From contig JBBRHH010000235.1 of NCBI GenBank assembly GCA_038222915.1, positions 1 to 8,815 on the forward strand: 8,815 nucleotides of DNA, given 5' to 3'. The notes under the pieces were generated by a model. That model searched no databases, was not told where the DNA came from, and saw nothing but the letters and a program-made list of their open reading frames with translations. Shown one piece after another: positions 1 to 6,080 of the stretch. Each line of letters begins with the position of its first letter. The first letter of the stretch is position 1. The DNA comes from JBBRHH01 sp038222915 (GTDB lineage Bacteria; Planctomycetota; Phycisphaerae; Tepidisphaerales; Tepidisphaeraceae). A program made the position numbers and the translations under genes.

Positions 1-603
1 TTCAGGCAGGTTGATCTTCATGGATTCGAAGATTTTAAACTCTAAATTTCGATGCCTGCTCTTGGGGCTCCTGGGACTATGGGCCGGAGGCTGCGCAAGC
101 GGCCCCGATCCAAAGGCCAAAAACACCGACCCAATCAGGAATCGCTTCCCCTCCACCACCGCCTCACCAAGTGCGCCGCCAGTCTCCTTCGAACCCCGCC
201 CGTTATAAAGCGCATTCGCATCTTTGCTCAGGATCGCACACCCGCCGGCAAACACCCGCGTCCGCCGCGACTTCACAAACCCAAGCTCCCCCTGAACCCC
301 CGCCAGATCCGACTCTTTCACATGCTGCAGCAGCACAAAATCAGCATCCAAAGTCATAAGCGAAGCAACCGCCGCTTGCAGCCCGCCCGGCATCAAAGCA
401 ACATCACAGCTCGCAAACCGCACCTTGTTCGAAGGCACGCCCGGAACCGAAAGCCGATACCGCTCTGACCGCATATACCCCCGCGCAATAAACAGCCCGG
501 CCAGAAACAACCCCCCAAAAAGAAACAGAACCACAATGGTAATCACCCCGCTCAGCGGCCTGCGGCGCGGCGAAGGATCAGAAGTTTCCGATTGACGAAA
601 CAT
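1..603 (-). CDS. Membrane-anchored endonuclease/exonuclease/phosphatase (EEP)-like protein, C-terminus cut by window edge
   Basis: Reading the minus strand from the ATG at 603 gives 201 codons with no stop before base 1, so the gene is partial. Seen: a cytoplasmic Arg-rich start, one hydrophobic helix at about residues 19-41, then a segment matching the order of EEP-superfamily (DNase I-like) motifs: RFASCDV (62-67), LDADFVLLQHV (85-95), GGCAILSK (120-127) and KRFLIGSVFLA (153-163). In active family members these carry a metal-binding Asn, the metal-binding Glu of the LQE motif and a His; here the positions read Asp67, His94 and Phe161. The later catalytic residues of the family lie beyond the window. 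It follows the threonine dehydratase gene by 18 bases on the same strand and is probably co-transcribed. The fold call is a hand motif match and is tentative; the substrate is unknown. It may be an inactive or divergent relative. Confidence 0.6.
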   Translation of the reverse strand, partial: MFRQSETSDPSPRRRPLSGVITIVVLFLFGGLFLAGLFIARGYMRSERYRLSVPGVPSNKVRFASCDVALMPGGLQAAVASLMTLDADFVLLQHVKESDLAGVQGELGFVKSRRTRVFAGGCAILSKDANALYNGRGSKETGGALGEAVVEGKRFLIGSVFLAFGSGPLAQPPAHSPRSPKSRHRNLEFKIFESMKINLPE

Positions 604-621
604 GAAACCAACCAGAATAAC

Positions 622-1830
622 TCAACCCCGCAATTCAATCCCCGCCCGCGTCAGCGCCTCGGTGATCTGCCCGATATGCGCAAAGTCCCGCGTCTCCATC
701 ACACACACCACGCCCACCCGCCCCACATCCGCCGGCCCAAAGCTCCGATCGTGCGACACCTCCTTCACGCTCGCCGCCGTCTCCGCAATCACCGCCAGCA
801 GTTGCGCCAGACTCCCCGGCCGATCACTGATGTAAGCATAGATCCGGCAAAGCCGCCCATCCGCCGCCAGCCCCCGCTCAATAATGTGCCCAAGCAGCGT
901 CATGTCGATGTTCCCACCCCCAAGACAAAGCACCACCTTCTTCCCCTCCAGCCCAAGCTTTTGCGTAGAAACCACCGCCAGCGGAACCGCCGCCGCCCCT
1001 TCCACCAGCGTCTTCTCCATCTCCAGCAGCCGAAGAATCGCCGTCGCAATCTGCAACTCATCCACCAGCACGATCTGCTCTACAAGTTCCCGCACAATAT
1101 CAAAGCAAAGCCCCCCGGCCTCCGCCACCGCCAACCCATCCGCCAGCGTCGGCTGCGTTGGGCAGGGAACAACGCACCCGTGATGCAATGACGCATACAT
1201 CGTCCGCGCCCGGTCCGACTCCGCCCCAATAATCCGCACGTCCGGCTTCAGCCCTTTCACCGCAACAGCAACCCCCGCAATCAATCCCCCGCCACCCACA
1301 CCCACCACAATCGCATCCACATCCGGCACATCCTCCAGAATCTCCAGCCCCATCGTCCCCTGCCCGGCAATAATCTCCGCATCATCAAACCCGGAGATAA
1401 ACGTCAGCTTCCGCTCCCGGCCAAGCTTCTCGGCCAGCAGCTTCGCCTCCGCATAGCTCTCCCCATGCTGAATAATGTTGGCCCCAAACAGCCGGCAATT
1501 GCTCACCTTGATCAGCGGCGCCCACCTGGGCATCACCACCGTCACCGGAATCCCAAGCTGCTCCCCATGACAAGCCAGCCCCAGCGCATGATTCCCCGCC
1601 GACACCGCAACCACCCCCGCCCGCTTCTGCTCCTCACTCAAAGTCAGCAGTTTGTTGCGCGCCCCCCGCTCCTTAAAACTCCCCGTCCGCTGCAGGTGAT
1701 CAAACTTGCAATAAATCTCACACCCGTAAAGCCGGCTAAGCCCCGGTGAATAAGGACACGGCGTATGAGTAATCGCCCCCCGAATGCGACCCCGGGCGGC
1801 CTGAATGGATTCGAGCGTGACGTGCATCAT
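622..1830 (-). CDS. ilvA: Threonine dehydratase (threonine ammonia-lyase), PLP-dependent, with C-terminal ACT domain
   Basis: Deaminates L-threonine to 2-oxobutanoate and ammonia in the cytoplasm, either as the first step to isoleucine or in threonine breakdown. The 402-residue length and the single ACT domain match the medium, TdcB-like class better than the longer E. coli IlvA type. Seen: SFKERGA at 51-57 with Lys53 as the expected PLP Schiff-base lysine, SAGNHALG at 77-84, the Gly-rich phosphate loop GVGGGGL at 177-183, GGGNIDM at 304-310, and an ACT domain from about 327 to the end. The usual proline-containing segment before the AGQGT motif reads SGFDD here, which is less conserved. The start is uncertain: GGGAG lies directly against the first ATG, so the second ATG or the GTG at codon 4 could be used. 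The gene begins 9 bases after the Fic gene and precedes the EEP-like gene by 18 bases, so these are probably one operon. The ACT domain suggests allosteric control by an amino acid. Confidence 0.93.
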   Translation of the reverse strand: MMHVTLESIQAARGRIRGAITHTPCPYSPGLSRLYGCEIYCKFDHLQRTGSFKERGARNKLLTLSEEQKRAGVVAVSAGNHALGLACHGEQLGIPVTVVMPRWAPLIKVSNCRLFGANIIQHGESYAEAKLLAEKLGRERKLTFISGFDDAEIIAGQGTMGLEILEDVPDVDAIVVGVGGGGLIAGVAVAVKGLKPDVRIIGAESDRARTMYASLHHGCVVPCPTQPTLADGLAVAEAGGLCFDIVRELVEQIVLVDELQIATAILRLLEMEKTLVEGAAAVPLAVVSTQKLGLEGKKVVLCLGGGNIDMTLLGHIIERGLAADGRLCRIYAYISDRPGSLAQLLAVIAETAASVKEVSHDRSFGPADVGRVGVVCVMETRDFAHIGQITEALTRAGIELRG

Positions 1831-1839
1831 CTCCCAATG

Positions 1840-2397
1840 TTACGCAGCAAACCGTCGGTGCAATTCCTTGAGCAAATCATAATCCTGATCATCCGCCGCC
1901 AACATCGCCGCCGCATATTCATCCCGAACCACGCTTTCAGGCCACACCGTAATCTCGGCCCCCATGTGCCGCAGATAAATATTGGACATCATCCTCGCCC
2001 ACCGCCCATTCCCACCCTGAAATGGCGAAATCCGCACAGCTCGATGGTGCAGCACAACCGCCTGTTCCGCCACATCCCCACCCGGAGTATCACGGGAATA
2101 AACTACATCATCCATCAACCCCCGAAGCGACGCCCCAACATTCAACTCGCCCACACGAACCTCGCCCGCACATCGCCAAACCGTCCGAAACATCTCCCGG
2201 TGCAGTTGAACCGCCCATGCAAAAGTAAACGGGGCCTGACGCCGCGTCGGCCGCGCCGCAAGATACTTCACCGTGACCCGATGAATGCCCTCGGCCTCCG
2301 CCACCCCCAACTGCCCGCACGTCATCACATGCTTCGGAATCAGCCCGTCCCGCTCAACCAGCATCTCATCCGTGATATGCATTAGTTCACCCATCAT
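1840..2397 (-). CDS. Fic/DOC-domain protein, mobile mystery protein B-like, with altered catalytic motif
   Basis: With the ATG at 2397 this is 185 residues. The order of blocks matches the Fic subfamily called mobile mystery protein B: DGLIPKHV at 17-24, LHREMFRTVWRCAGEVR at 65-81, LHHRAVRI at 116-123, then the Fic loop. Fic enzymes normally transfer AMP, or another nucleotide part, onto a protein hydroxyl using the His of HPFx(D/E)GNGRxxR. Here the loop reads SPFQGGNGRWAR (124-135): Ser124 replaces the catalytic His and Gly128 the metal-binding acid, while Asn130, Arg132 and Arg135 remain. The serine codon is TCG, three changes from a His codon, so a single read error does not explain it. 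I see no clear (S/T)xxxE(G/N) inhibitory helix. The ATG overlaps the stop of the upstream HTH gene (ATGA), suggesting translational coupling. A GTG at 2427 and an ATG at 2382 with a GGTGA site are other possible starts. Classical AMPylation is doubtful. Confidence 0.85.
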   Translation of the reverse strand: MMGELMHITDEMLVERDGLIPKHVMTCGQLGVAEAEGIHRVTVKYLAARPTRRQAPFTFAWAVQLHREMFRTVWRCAGEVRVGELNVGASLRGLMDDVVYSRDTPGGDVAEQAVVLHHRAVRISPFQGGNGRWARMMSNIYLRHMGAEITVWPESVVRDEYAAAMLAADDQDYDLLKELHRRFAA

Positions 2398-2777
2398 GAA
2401 GCCCATAGCCGCCGGGCCGACCCCCACAGAAGTTCCATCGTCGTCTTCTCCAGCATCCGATCCACCCCGCCCGCCGCCACCCCCCCGGCCTCCAACACCG
2501 CCGTCCCCCGCGTCAAAGAAACCAACCGCCCAGCCTTCTCCCGCGCCTGCCTCGCCAAAATCGCATCCGCAGATTCCCGCTCCCCAAGCCGAACCTCCAA
2601 CCCCAATGCCTCAGCAATCGCAGCAAGTGTTCCAACGTCCGTAGACAATTCTTCTCCGGCGAGGAGTCGCTGCACCGTCCGCAGACTAACACCAGACCGG
2701 CTTGCCAGCACCGCGCAACTCATCCGGAGCTCAACACGTCTACTCTGCAACCCCGCCACCAGATTCGTCATATGCAT
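2394..2777 (-). CDS. XRE-type helix-turn-helix regulator, mobile mystery protein A-like, partner of the Fic gene
   Basis: The ORF is open from 2930, but the start at 2777 is preferred because GGAG lies 6 bases before that ATG and the upstream part has no family features. This gives 127 residues. Seen: a helix-turn-helix at about 15-60 (LASRSGVSLRTVQRLLAGEE, then TLAAIAEALGLEV), typical of XRE/Cro regulators, followed by a C-terminal helical part ending ELLWGSARRLWAS. That tail resembles mobile mystery protein A, the usual neighbour of the Fic-type protein B; the N-terminal extension of that family is missing or replaced. It probably binds DNA upstream of its own gene and may restrain the Fic partner, as in toxin-antitoxin pairs; both roles are inferred. 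It is the first gene of the run HTH-Fic-threonine dehydratase-EEP-like. A Gly/Ala-rich insertion near 98-106 is encoded by a very G-rich stretch. Confidence 0.8.
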   Translation of the reverse strand: MHMTNLVAGLQSRRVELRMSCAVLASRSGVSLRTVQRLLAGEELSTDVGTLAAIAEALGLEVRLGERESADAILARQAREKAGRLVSLTRGTAVLEAGGVAAGGVDRMLEKTTMELLWGSARRLWAS

Positions 2778-2933
2778 AGAACGCTCCAACCATAGCGCGA
2801 AATAAGCGACACCCATGACATATCGGCAATCCAAAAATATGACGTGAATGACGCGAGACAGCGGCCGGATTACGTCACGAATGTCGGAATCGAAGGTAAA
2901 TGGCAAACCTGGCCCCAGCCCCATAGTCAACGA
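2778..2933 (-). promoter_or_regulatory. Upstream region of the HTH-Fic operon with small direct and inverted repeats
   Basis: This 156-base gap lies between the stop of the squalene-cyclase-like gene and the chosen HTH start. It holds a tandem 9-mer with one mismatch (ATGACGTGA at 2839-2847, ATGACGCGA at 2848-2856). ATATGAC at 2837-2843 is inverted relative to GTCATAT at 2767-2773 over the start codon, and TGACGT at 2840-2845 is inverted relative to ACGTCA at 2872-2877. On the minus strand a weak promoter can be drawn: TTGCCG, 17 bases, then CTTATT. XRE regulators of such pairs usually repress their own promoter, so these repeats are candidate operators. Promoter and operator assignments are weak. 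Confidence 0.3.
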
Positions 2934-4007
2934 TCACTTCTGAAACACCGGCATCAACCGATAAGGCACCGACAGCGCCAATATCGCCATCGAAGTCGGA
3001 TAAACCGCCAGGATCTTCTGCTGCCCATTGCTCGTGTGATCGATGCGCCCCTGCTCGTCCGGCCCCGGCCTCCACGCCCCTTCATTCATCTGCCGTTTCG
3101 CAAGCTGCTCATACGCCGTCTTCCAGACGATCGCCCAGGTCGGATCGCCCACCTGTGCCGCAGCCTGCGTCGCATAATAAATCGAAAGATAACCCGTCGG
3201 CGTCTGATCGTTGACCTGATGCTCCACCAGATATTTCACCCCGGCCTGCGCCTCCGGCAACTTCGCATTGTTTGACAGACCCAGCAGCAGCACCGCCGCC
3301 CCCGTGATCGAGATCGTGCTGTCCCGCTTCGGCTTGTACGCAAACCCCTTCTGATCATCGCGATAACACGCCATCAGATAATTTGTCGCCCCTTCTGTCG
3401 TCTCTTTCGACACGGCCAACCCGGCGTTCTCCGCTGCCCGAAGCGCCAACATGCACCAACTCGTAACAAACAAATCGCTGTCATCGCTGCGTGGCTCATA
3501 CCGCCAACCGCCCGTCGCCGACTTCTCCTTCTTCTCGGCCGACTGCCCATCCACAATCACCGCCACCACCTGCTCCAAAACCGCCCGCACCTTCCGTCGC
3601 TGAACCGGATCAGTCTCCGTTCCATACACCTCAGCAAGTGCCAGCGTCACAATCGCATGGCCATCCATCCGGCTGCCATCGGTTCCAAAATAACCATTGT
3701 CCGGCGCAAGCTTCAGCAGGTAATCCACCGCCCCACGAACCGTAAGCCCATACTTCCCCACATCCGGCGTATGCCCACAGGAAAGAAACGCCAGAATCGA
3801 AAGCCCCGTCATCGCCGCCGGACTCCCCTCAGATTCAAAAGACCCATCCGCCTTTTGCTGGCGGGCAAGATAGGCCAGCCCCTTATTGATCCGCTCATCC
3901 AGATCCCCCGGCAGCGGCTGAAGCTTGAAATCCGCTGCATATATTGGAACGCTATGCAACGCGACTAACAGACAAGAGAGGAGGATCAGGCCGCGGAAGG
4001 GTTGCAT
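2934..4007 (-). CDS. Secreted prenyltransferase/squalene-cyclase-repeat (terpene-cyclase-like alpha/alpha toroid) protein
   Basis: A 357-residue protein with an N-terminal signal peptide (Arg5, hydrophobic 6-20, likely cut near YA-AD at about 24-25), so it is probably exported. The mature part is a string of helical repeats of the squalene-cyclase/prenyltransferase type: ARQQKADGSFESEG (48-61), a second block around YLLKLAPDNGYFGTDG (96-111), GGWRYEPRSDDSDLFVTSW (166-184), GFAYKPKRDSTISITGAAV (221-239) and a final one at EGAWRPGP (309-316). The ending VPYRLMPVFQK resembles other planctomycete members of this family. No DxDD motif of class II cyclases is evident, so catalysis on a terpenoid is not supported; many such planctomycete proteins have unknown function. 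It is transcribed divergently from the methyltransferase gene. A weak AGAG site lies 8 bases before the ATG. Confidence 0.87.
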   Translation of the reverse strand: MQPFRGLILLSCLLVALHSVPIYAADFKLQPLPGDLDERINKGLAYLARQQKADGSFESEGSPAAMTGLSILAFLSCGHTPDVGKYGLTVRGAVDYLLKLAPDNGYFGTDGSRMDGHAIVTLALAEVYGTETDPVQRRKVRAVLEQVVAVIVDGQSAEKKEKSATGGWRYEPRSDDSDLFVTSWCMLALRAAENAGLAVSKETTEGATNYLMACYRDDQKGFAYKPKRDSTISITGAAVLLLGLSNNAKLPEAQAGVKYLVEHQVNDQTPTGYLSIYYATQAAAQVGDPTWAIVWKTAYEQLAKRQMNEGAWRPGPDEQGRIDHTSNGQQKILAVYPTSMAILALSVPYRLMPVFQK

Positions 4008-4024
4008 AAAATTTCTCTGCCCCG

Positions 4025-4030
4025 ATTGTA
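4025..4030 (-). promoter_or_regulatory. Candidate -10 box for the squalene-cyclase-like gene
   Basis: On the minus strand this reads TACAAT, five of six bases of the sigma-70 consensus, 17 bases before the ATG at 4007. The only good -35-like word upstream (TTGTCC, plus positions 4052-4057) is 21 bases away, too far for a standard promoter, so this is a weak call. Confidence 0.35.
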
Positions 4031-4086
4031 GCCGAGAATATTCCCGAACGCGGACAAGGCCAAAGGTTCCAACTGCGGCGTTCCCT

Positions 4087-4092
4087 TAGAAT
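4087..4092 (+). promoter_or_regulatory. Candidate -10 box giving a leaderless methyltransferase transcript
   Basis: TAGAAT (five of six bases of TATAAT) ends 6 bases before the ATG at 4099. Transcription from this box would start at or next to the A of the ATG, giving an mRNA with no leader. No Shine-Dalgarno site is seen before this ATG, which fits. No convincing -35 box is present at 16-18 bases. Confidence 0.35.
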
Positions 4093-4098
4093 ACCCGC

Positions 4099-4671
4099 AT
4101 GCCCGATTTCGTCTCCCGAGCCGGCCAGAAACTCCAACACGCCCTCGACACCTTCCTCATCGACCCCACCGGCCAAACCTGCGCCGACCTCGGCTCCAAC
4201 ACCGGCGGCTTCGTCGACTGCCTCCTCCAGCGTGGCGCGGCCCGCGTCTACGCCATCGACACCGGCTACGGCGTTCTCGACTGGAAACTCCGCAACGACC
4301 CGCGCGTCGTCGTGATGGAACGCACCAACGCTATGCATGCCACCCTCCCCGAACCCGTCTCACTCATCACCATCGACGTCGCCTGGACCCGCCAGCGCAA
4401 CATCCTCCCGGCCGCCGGACGCATGCTCTCCCCGGGCGGTCTCGTCGTTTCGCTTATCAAGCCCCACTATGAAGCCGACCGAAAACTCCTCCGAAAAGGC
4501 GTCCTCCCCGAGGAAAGATTAACGGAGGTTATCGAAGGGGTGACGCAGGACATTCAGGCGGCCGGTTTCGACCTCCGCAAAATCACCCAAAGTCCCATAA
4601 AAGGCGGCCAGGGCAATATAGAAATGCTCGCCGAGCTCATATTGGAGGACACCGGAACAGTACATTCTTGA
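4099..4671 (+). CDS. TlyA/FtsJ-like SAM-dependent rRNA 2'-O-methyltransferase lacking the S4 domain
   Basis: A 190-residue Rossmann-fold methyltransferase matching the catalytic part of TlyA, which 2'-O-methylates cytidines in rRNA of both ribosomal subunits in bacteria such as Mycobacterium. Seen: FVSRAGQKL (4-12), SAM-binding motif I CADLGSNTGGF (28-38), CLLQRGAARVYAIDTGYG (41-58), DWKLRNDPRVVVMERTN (61-77), TIDVAW (91-96), LIKPHYEA (119-126) and GNIEMLAEL (172-180). The K-D-K-E tetrad expected for 2'-O-methyltransfer can be placed at Lys11, Asp93, Lys121 and Glu175. TlyA proteins usually carry an N-terminal S4 RNA-binding domain of about 60 residues; here the protein begins at the VSR motif with no room for one. 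The residue set predicts activity, but the RNA target is unknown. It is divergent from the squalene-cyclase-like gene, and no Shine-Dalgarno site precedes the ATG. Confidence 0.85.
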   Translation: MPDFVSRAGQKLQHALDTFLIDPTGQTCADLGSNTGGFVDCLLQRGAARVYAIDTGYGVLDWKLRNDPRVVVMERTNAMHATLPEPVSLITIDVAWTRQRNILPAAGRMLSPGGLVVSLIKPHYEADRKLLRKGVLPEERLTEVIEGVTQDIQAAGFDLRKITQSPIKGGQGNIEMLAELILEDTGTVHS

Positions 4672-4699
4672 AATCACAACATTTGTCCCAAAACCGGCG

Positions 4700-4705
4700 T
4701 ACAAT
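4700..4705 (+). promoter_or_regulatory. Candidate -10 box upstream of inositol-phosphate synthase
   Basis: TACAAT (five of six consensus bases) lies in the 155-base gap between the methyltransferase stop and the inositol-phosphate synthase start. No good -35 box is found at 16-18 bases. Use of this site would leave a leader of about 115 bases containing two competing short stems: GAGGG/CCCTC and CCTCC/GGAGG. Nothing else recognisable is seen in this gap. Confidence 0.25.
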
Positions 4706-4826
4706 TGCTGTTCAACGCGCGTGAGCGAGGGAAGAAATATCGGCCCTCCCTGCCCTTCCGGAGGATCGGAAACGGGCCAGCGAACTTTCACATGCGCCGA
4801 CAGCGGATCGATCGAATCGGACAACC

Positions 4827-5960
4827 ATGCGCAACATCAGGATCGCCATCGCCGGAGTCGGAAATTGTGCCAGCTCGCTGGTGCAAGGCATCGCCTATTA
4901 CGCCGCCGGTCAAAACAACGGCCACTCCGACGAAGTCGGCCTCATGCACCCCGACCTCGGCGGCTATCGCGTCGAAAATCTTGACGTCGTCGCCGCCTTC
5001 GACATCGACCGCCGCAAGGTTGGCCGCACCGTCGAAGAAGCAATTCTTGCAGCCCCCAACAACACAACAATTTTCCAGAGACATCTCGGCAAGGGCAGCG
5101 TCCATGTACAGATGGGCCCGGTCCTCGACGGCATCGCCGGCCACATGGACGACTACACCTCCGCCGAGCGCTTTGAACCCTCCACCGAATCGCCCGTCGA
5201 TGTCGCCAAAGCCCTTCGCGACTCTGGCGCCGAAATCCTCGTCAACTACATGCCCGTCGGCGCACAAAAAGCCACCGAACACTATGCCCGCGCCTGCCTC
5301 GACACCGGCGTCAGCATGGTCAACTGCGTCCCCGTCTTCATCGTCTCCGATCCAGTCTGGTCGCGCGAGTTCACCCGCCGCGGGATCCCCTGCGTCGGCG
5401 ACGACGTCAAGGCACAAGTCGGCGCAACCATCACCCACCGCACCCTCATCCGCCTGCTGGCCGATCGCGGCCTGAAGATCGACAGCACCTATCAGCTCAA
5501 CGTCGGCGGCAACACCGACTTCCTCAACATGCTCGCCCGCGAGCGCCTCAGCAGCAAAAAGATCAGCAAGACCGAAGCAGTCCAAAGCCAGTTGAACGTC
5601 CCGCTCGACGAAGGCCAGATTCACATCGGCCCAAGCGACTACGTCAAATTCCTCAAGGACAACAAAGTCTGCTTCCTCCGCATCGAAGCCACCGGTTTCG
5701 GCGGCGTCCCCATGAATCTCGAGCTGCGCCTCAGCGTCGAAGATTCCCCCAACAGCGCCGGCGTCGTCGTCGACGCCATTCGGTGTTGCAAGCTCGCCCG
5801 CGAGCGCGGCCTCGCCGGTCCCATCGAATCCGTCTCCGCCTACACCATGAAACATCCGCCCACCCAAATGCTCGACGGCGACGCCCGCGACGCCATGGAA
5901 ACGTTCATCGCGGATGCCTCCACCGCGCAAAAGACCATCGCGCAGCCCGCCCTCCAGTGA
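4827..5960 (+). CDS. ino1: myo-Inositol-1-phosphate synthase (inositol-3-phosphate synthase)
   Basis: Converts D-glucose 6-phosphate to 1L-myo-inositol 1-phosphate in an NAD-dependent cycle of oxidation, aldol closure and reduction (EC 5.5.1.4); the cytoplasmic entry step to inositol. At 377 residues it is the short bacterial/archaeal form and not the roughly 500-residue eukaryotic one. Seen: the NAD-binding loop GVGNCASSL (10-18), ILVNYMPVGAQKA (137-149), MVNCVPVFI (164-172), GDDVKAQVGAT (191-201), NVGGNTDFLNM (225-235), the lysine pair at 244-245 in LSSKKISKTEAV, and DYVKFLKDNK (271-280). These include the lysines and Asp/Asn residues that line the active site in the family. Only a weak CGGA stands 5 bases before the ATG. 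The glycosyltransferase gene follows after 120 bases in the same direction, suggesting that the product feeds a glycosylated inositol compound. Confidence 0.95.
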   Translation: MRNIRIAIAGVGNCASSLVQGIAYYAAGQNNGHSDEVGLMHPDLGGYRVENLDVVAAFDIDRRKVGRTVEEAILAAPNNTTIFQRHLGKGSVHVQMGPVLDGIAGHMDDYTSAERFEPSTESPVDVAKALRDSGAEILVNYMPVGAQKATEHYARACLDTGVSMVNCVPVFIVSDPVWSREFTRRGIPCVGDDVKAQVGATITHRTLIRLLADRGLKIDSTYQLNVGGNTDFLNMLARERLSSKKISKTEAVQSQLNVPLDEGQIHIGPSDYVKFLKDNKVCFLRIEATGFGGVPMNLELRLSVEDSPNSAGVVVDAIRCCKLARERGLAGPIESVSAYTMKHPPTQMLDGDARDAMETFIADASTAQKTIAQPALQ

Positions 5961-6033
5961 TAATCGCCCCCCGTTGAAAATTGACGCCGCCGCCGCCCCT
6001 CACGCAAATGCTGGTGGGCAACCGATTCGTTTC

Positions 6034-6039
6034 TATACT
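6034..6039 (+). promoter_or_regulatory. Candidate -10 box for the glycosyltransferase gene
   Basis: TATACT (five of six consensus bases) in the 120-base gap after the inositol-phosphate synthase gene. No convincing -35 box is at the right distance; a TTGACG at 5981-5986 is too far upstream to pair with it. If used, the glycosyltransferase has its own promoter in addition to possible read-through. Confidence 0.3.
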
Positions 6040-6080
6040 AATCCCTCATCGCCGCGCGACATCAGGAGCTGTAGAAACGC

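Noticed and set aside
20..208. Plus-strand ORF that resembles a small lipoprotein, with a lipobox-like LWAGGC
   Set aside because: It is wholly antisense to the EEP-like reading frame, has no good ribosome site and becomes a Pro/Thr/Ser-rich tail typical of shadow frames. The lipobox is probably chance, though it is the most protein-like of the shadow ORFs.
592..1191. Long plus-strand ORF opposite threonine dehydratase
   Set aside because: Composition is Arg/His/Pro-rich with no fold-like pattern; it mirrors the codon bias of the real gene on the other strand.
2778..2930. N-terminal extension of the HTH ORF (51 extra residues from 2930)
   Set aside because: No ribosome site at 2930 and no family similarity, whereas the ATG at 2777 has GGAG at 6 bases and the region looks like a promoter.
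2394..4007. Mobile element around the 'mobile mystery' pair
   Set aside because: No transposase, integrase, terminal inverted repeats or target duplications are seen beside the HTH-Fic genes.
4729..4770. Riboswitch or attenuator before inositol-phosphate synthase
   Set aside because: Only short competing stems (5 base pairs) are present, with no known riboswitch core and no U-run after them.
4788..5930. 380-residue minus-strand ORF opposite inositol-phosphate synthase
   Set aside because: Gly/Ala/Val/Asp-rich shadow created by GC-rich codons. The plus strand encodes a clear Ino1 with all family motifs.
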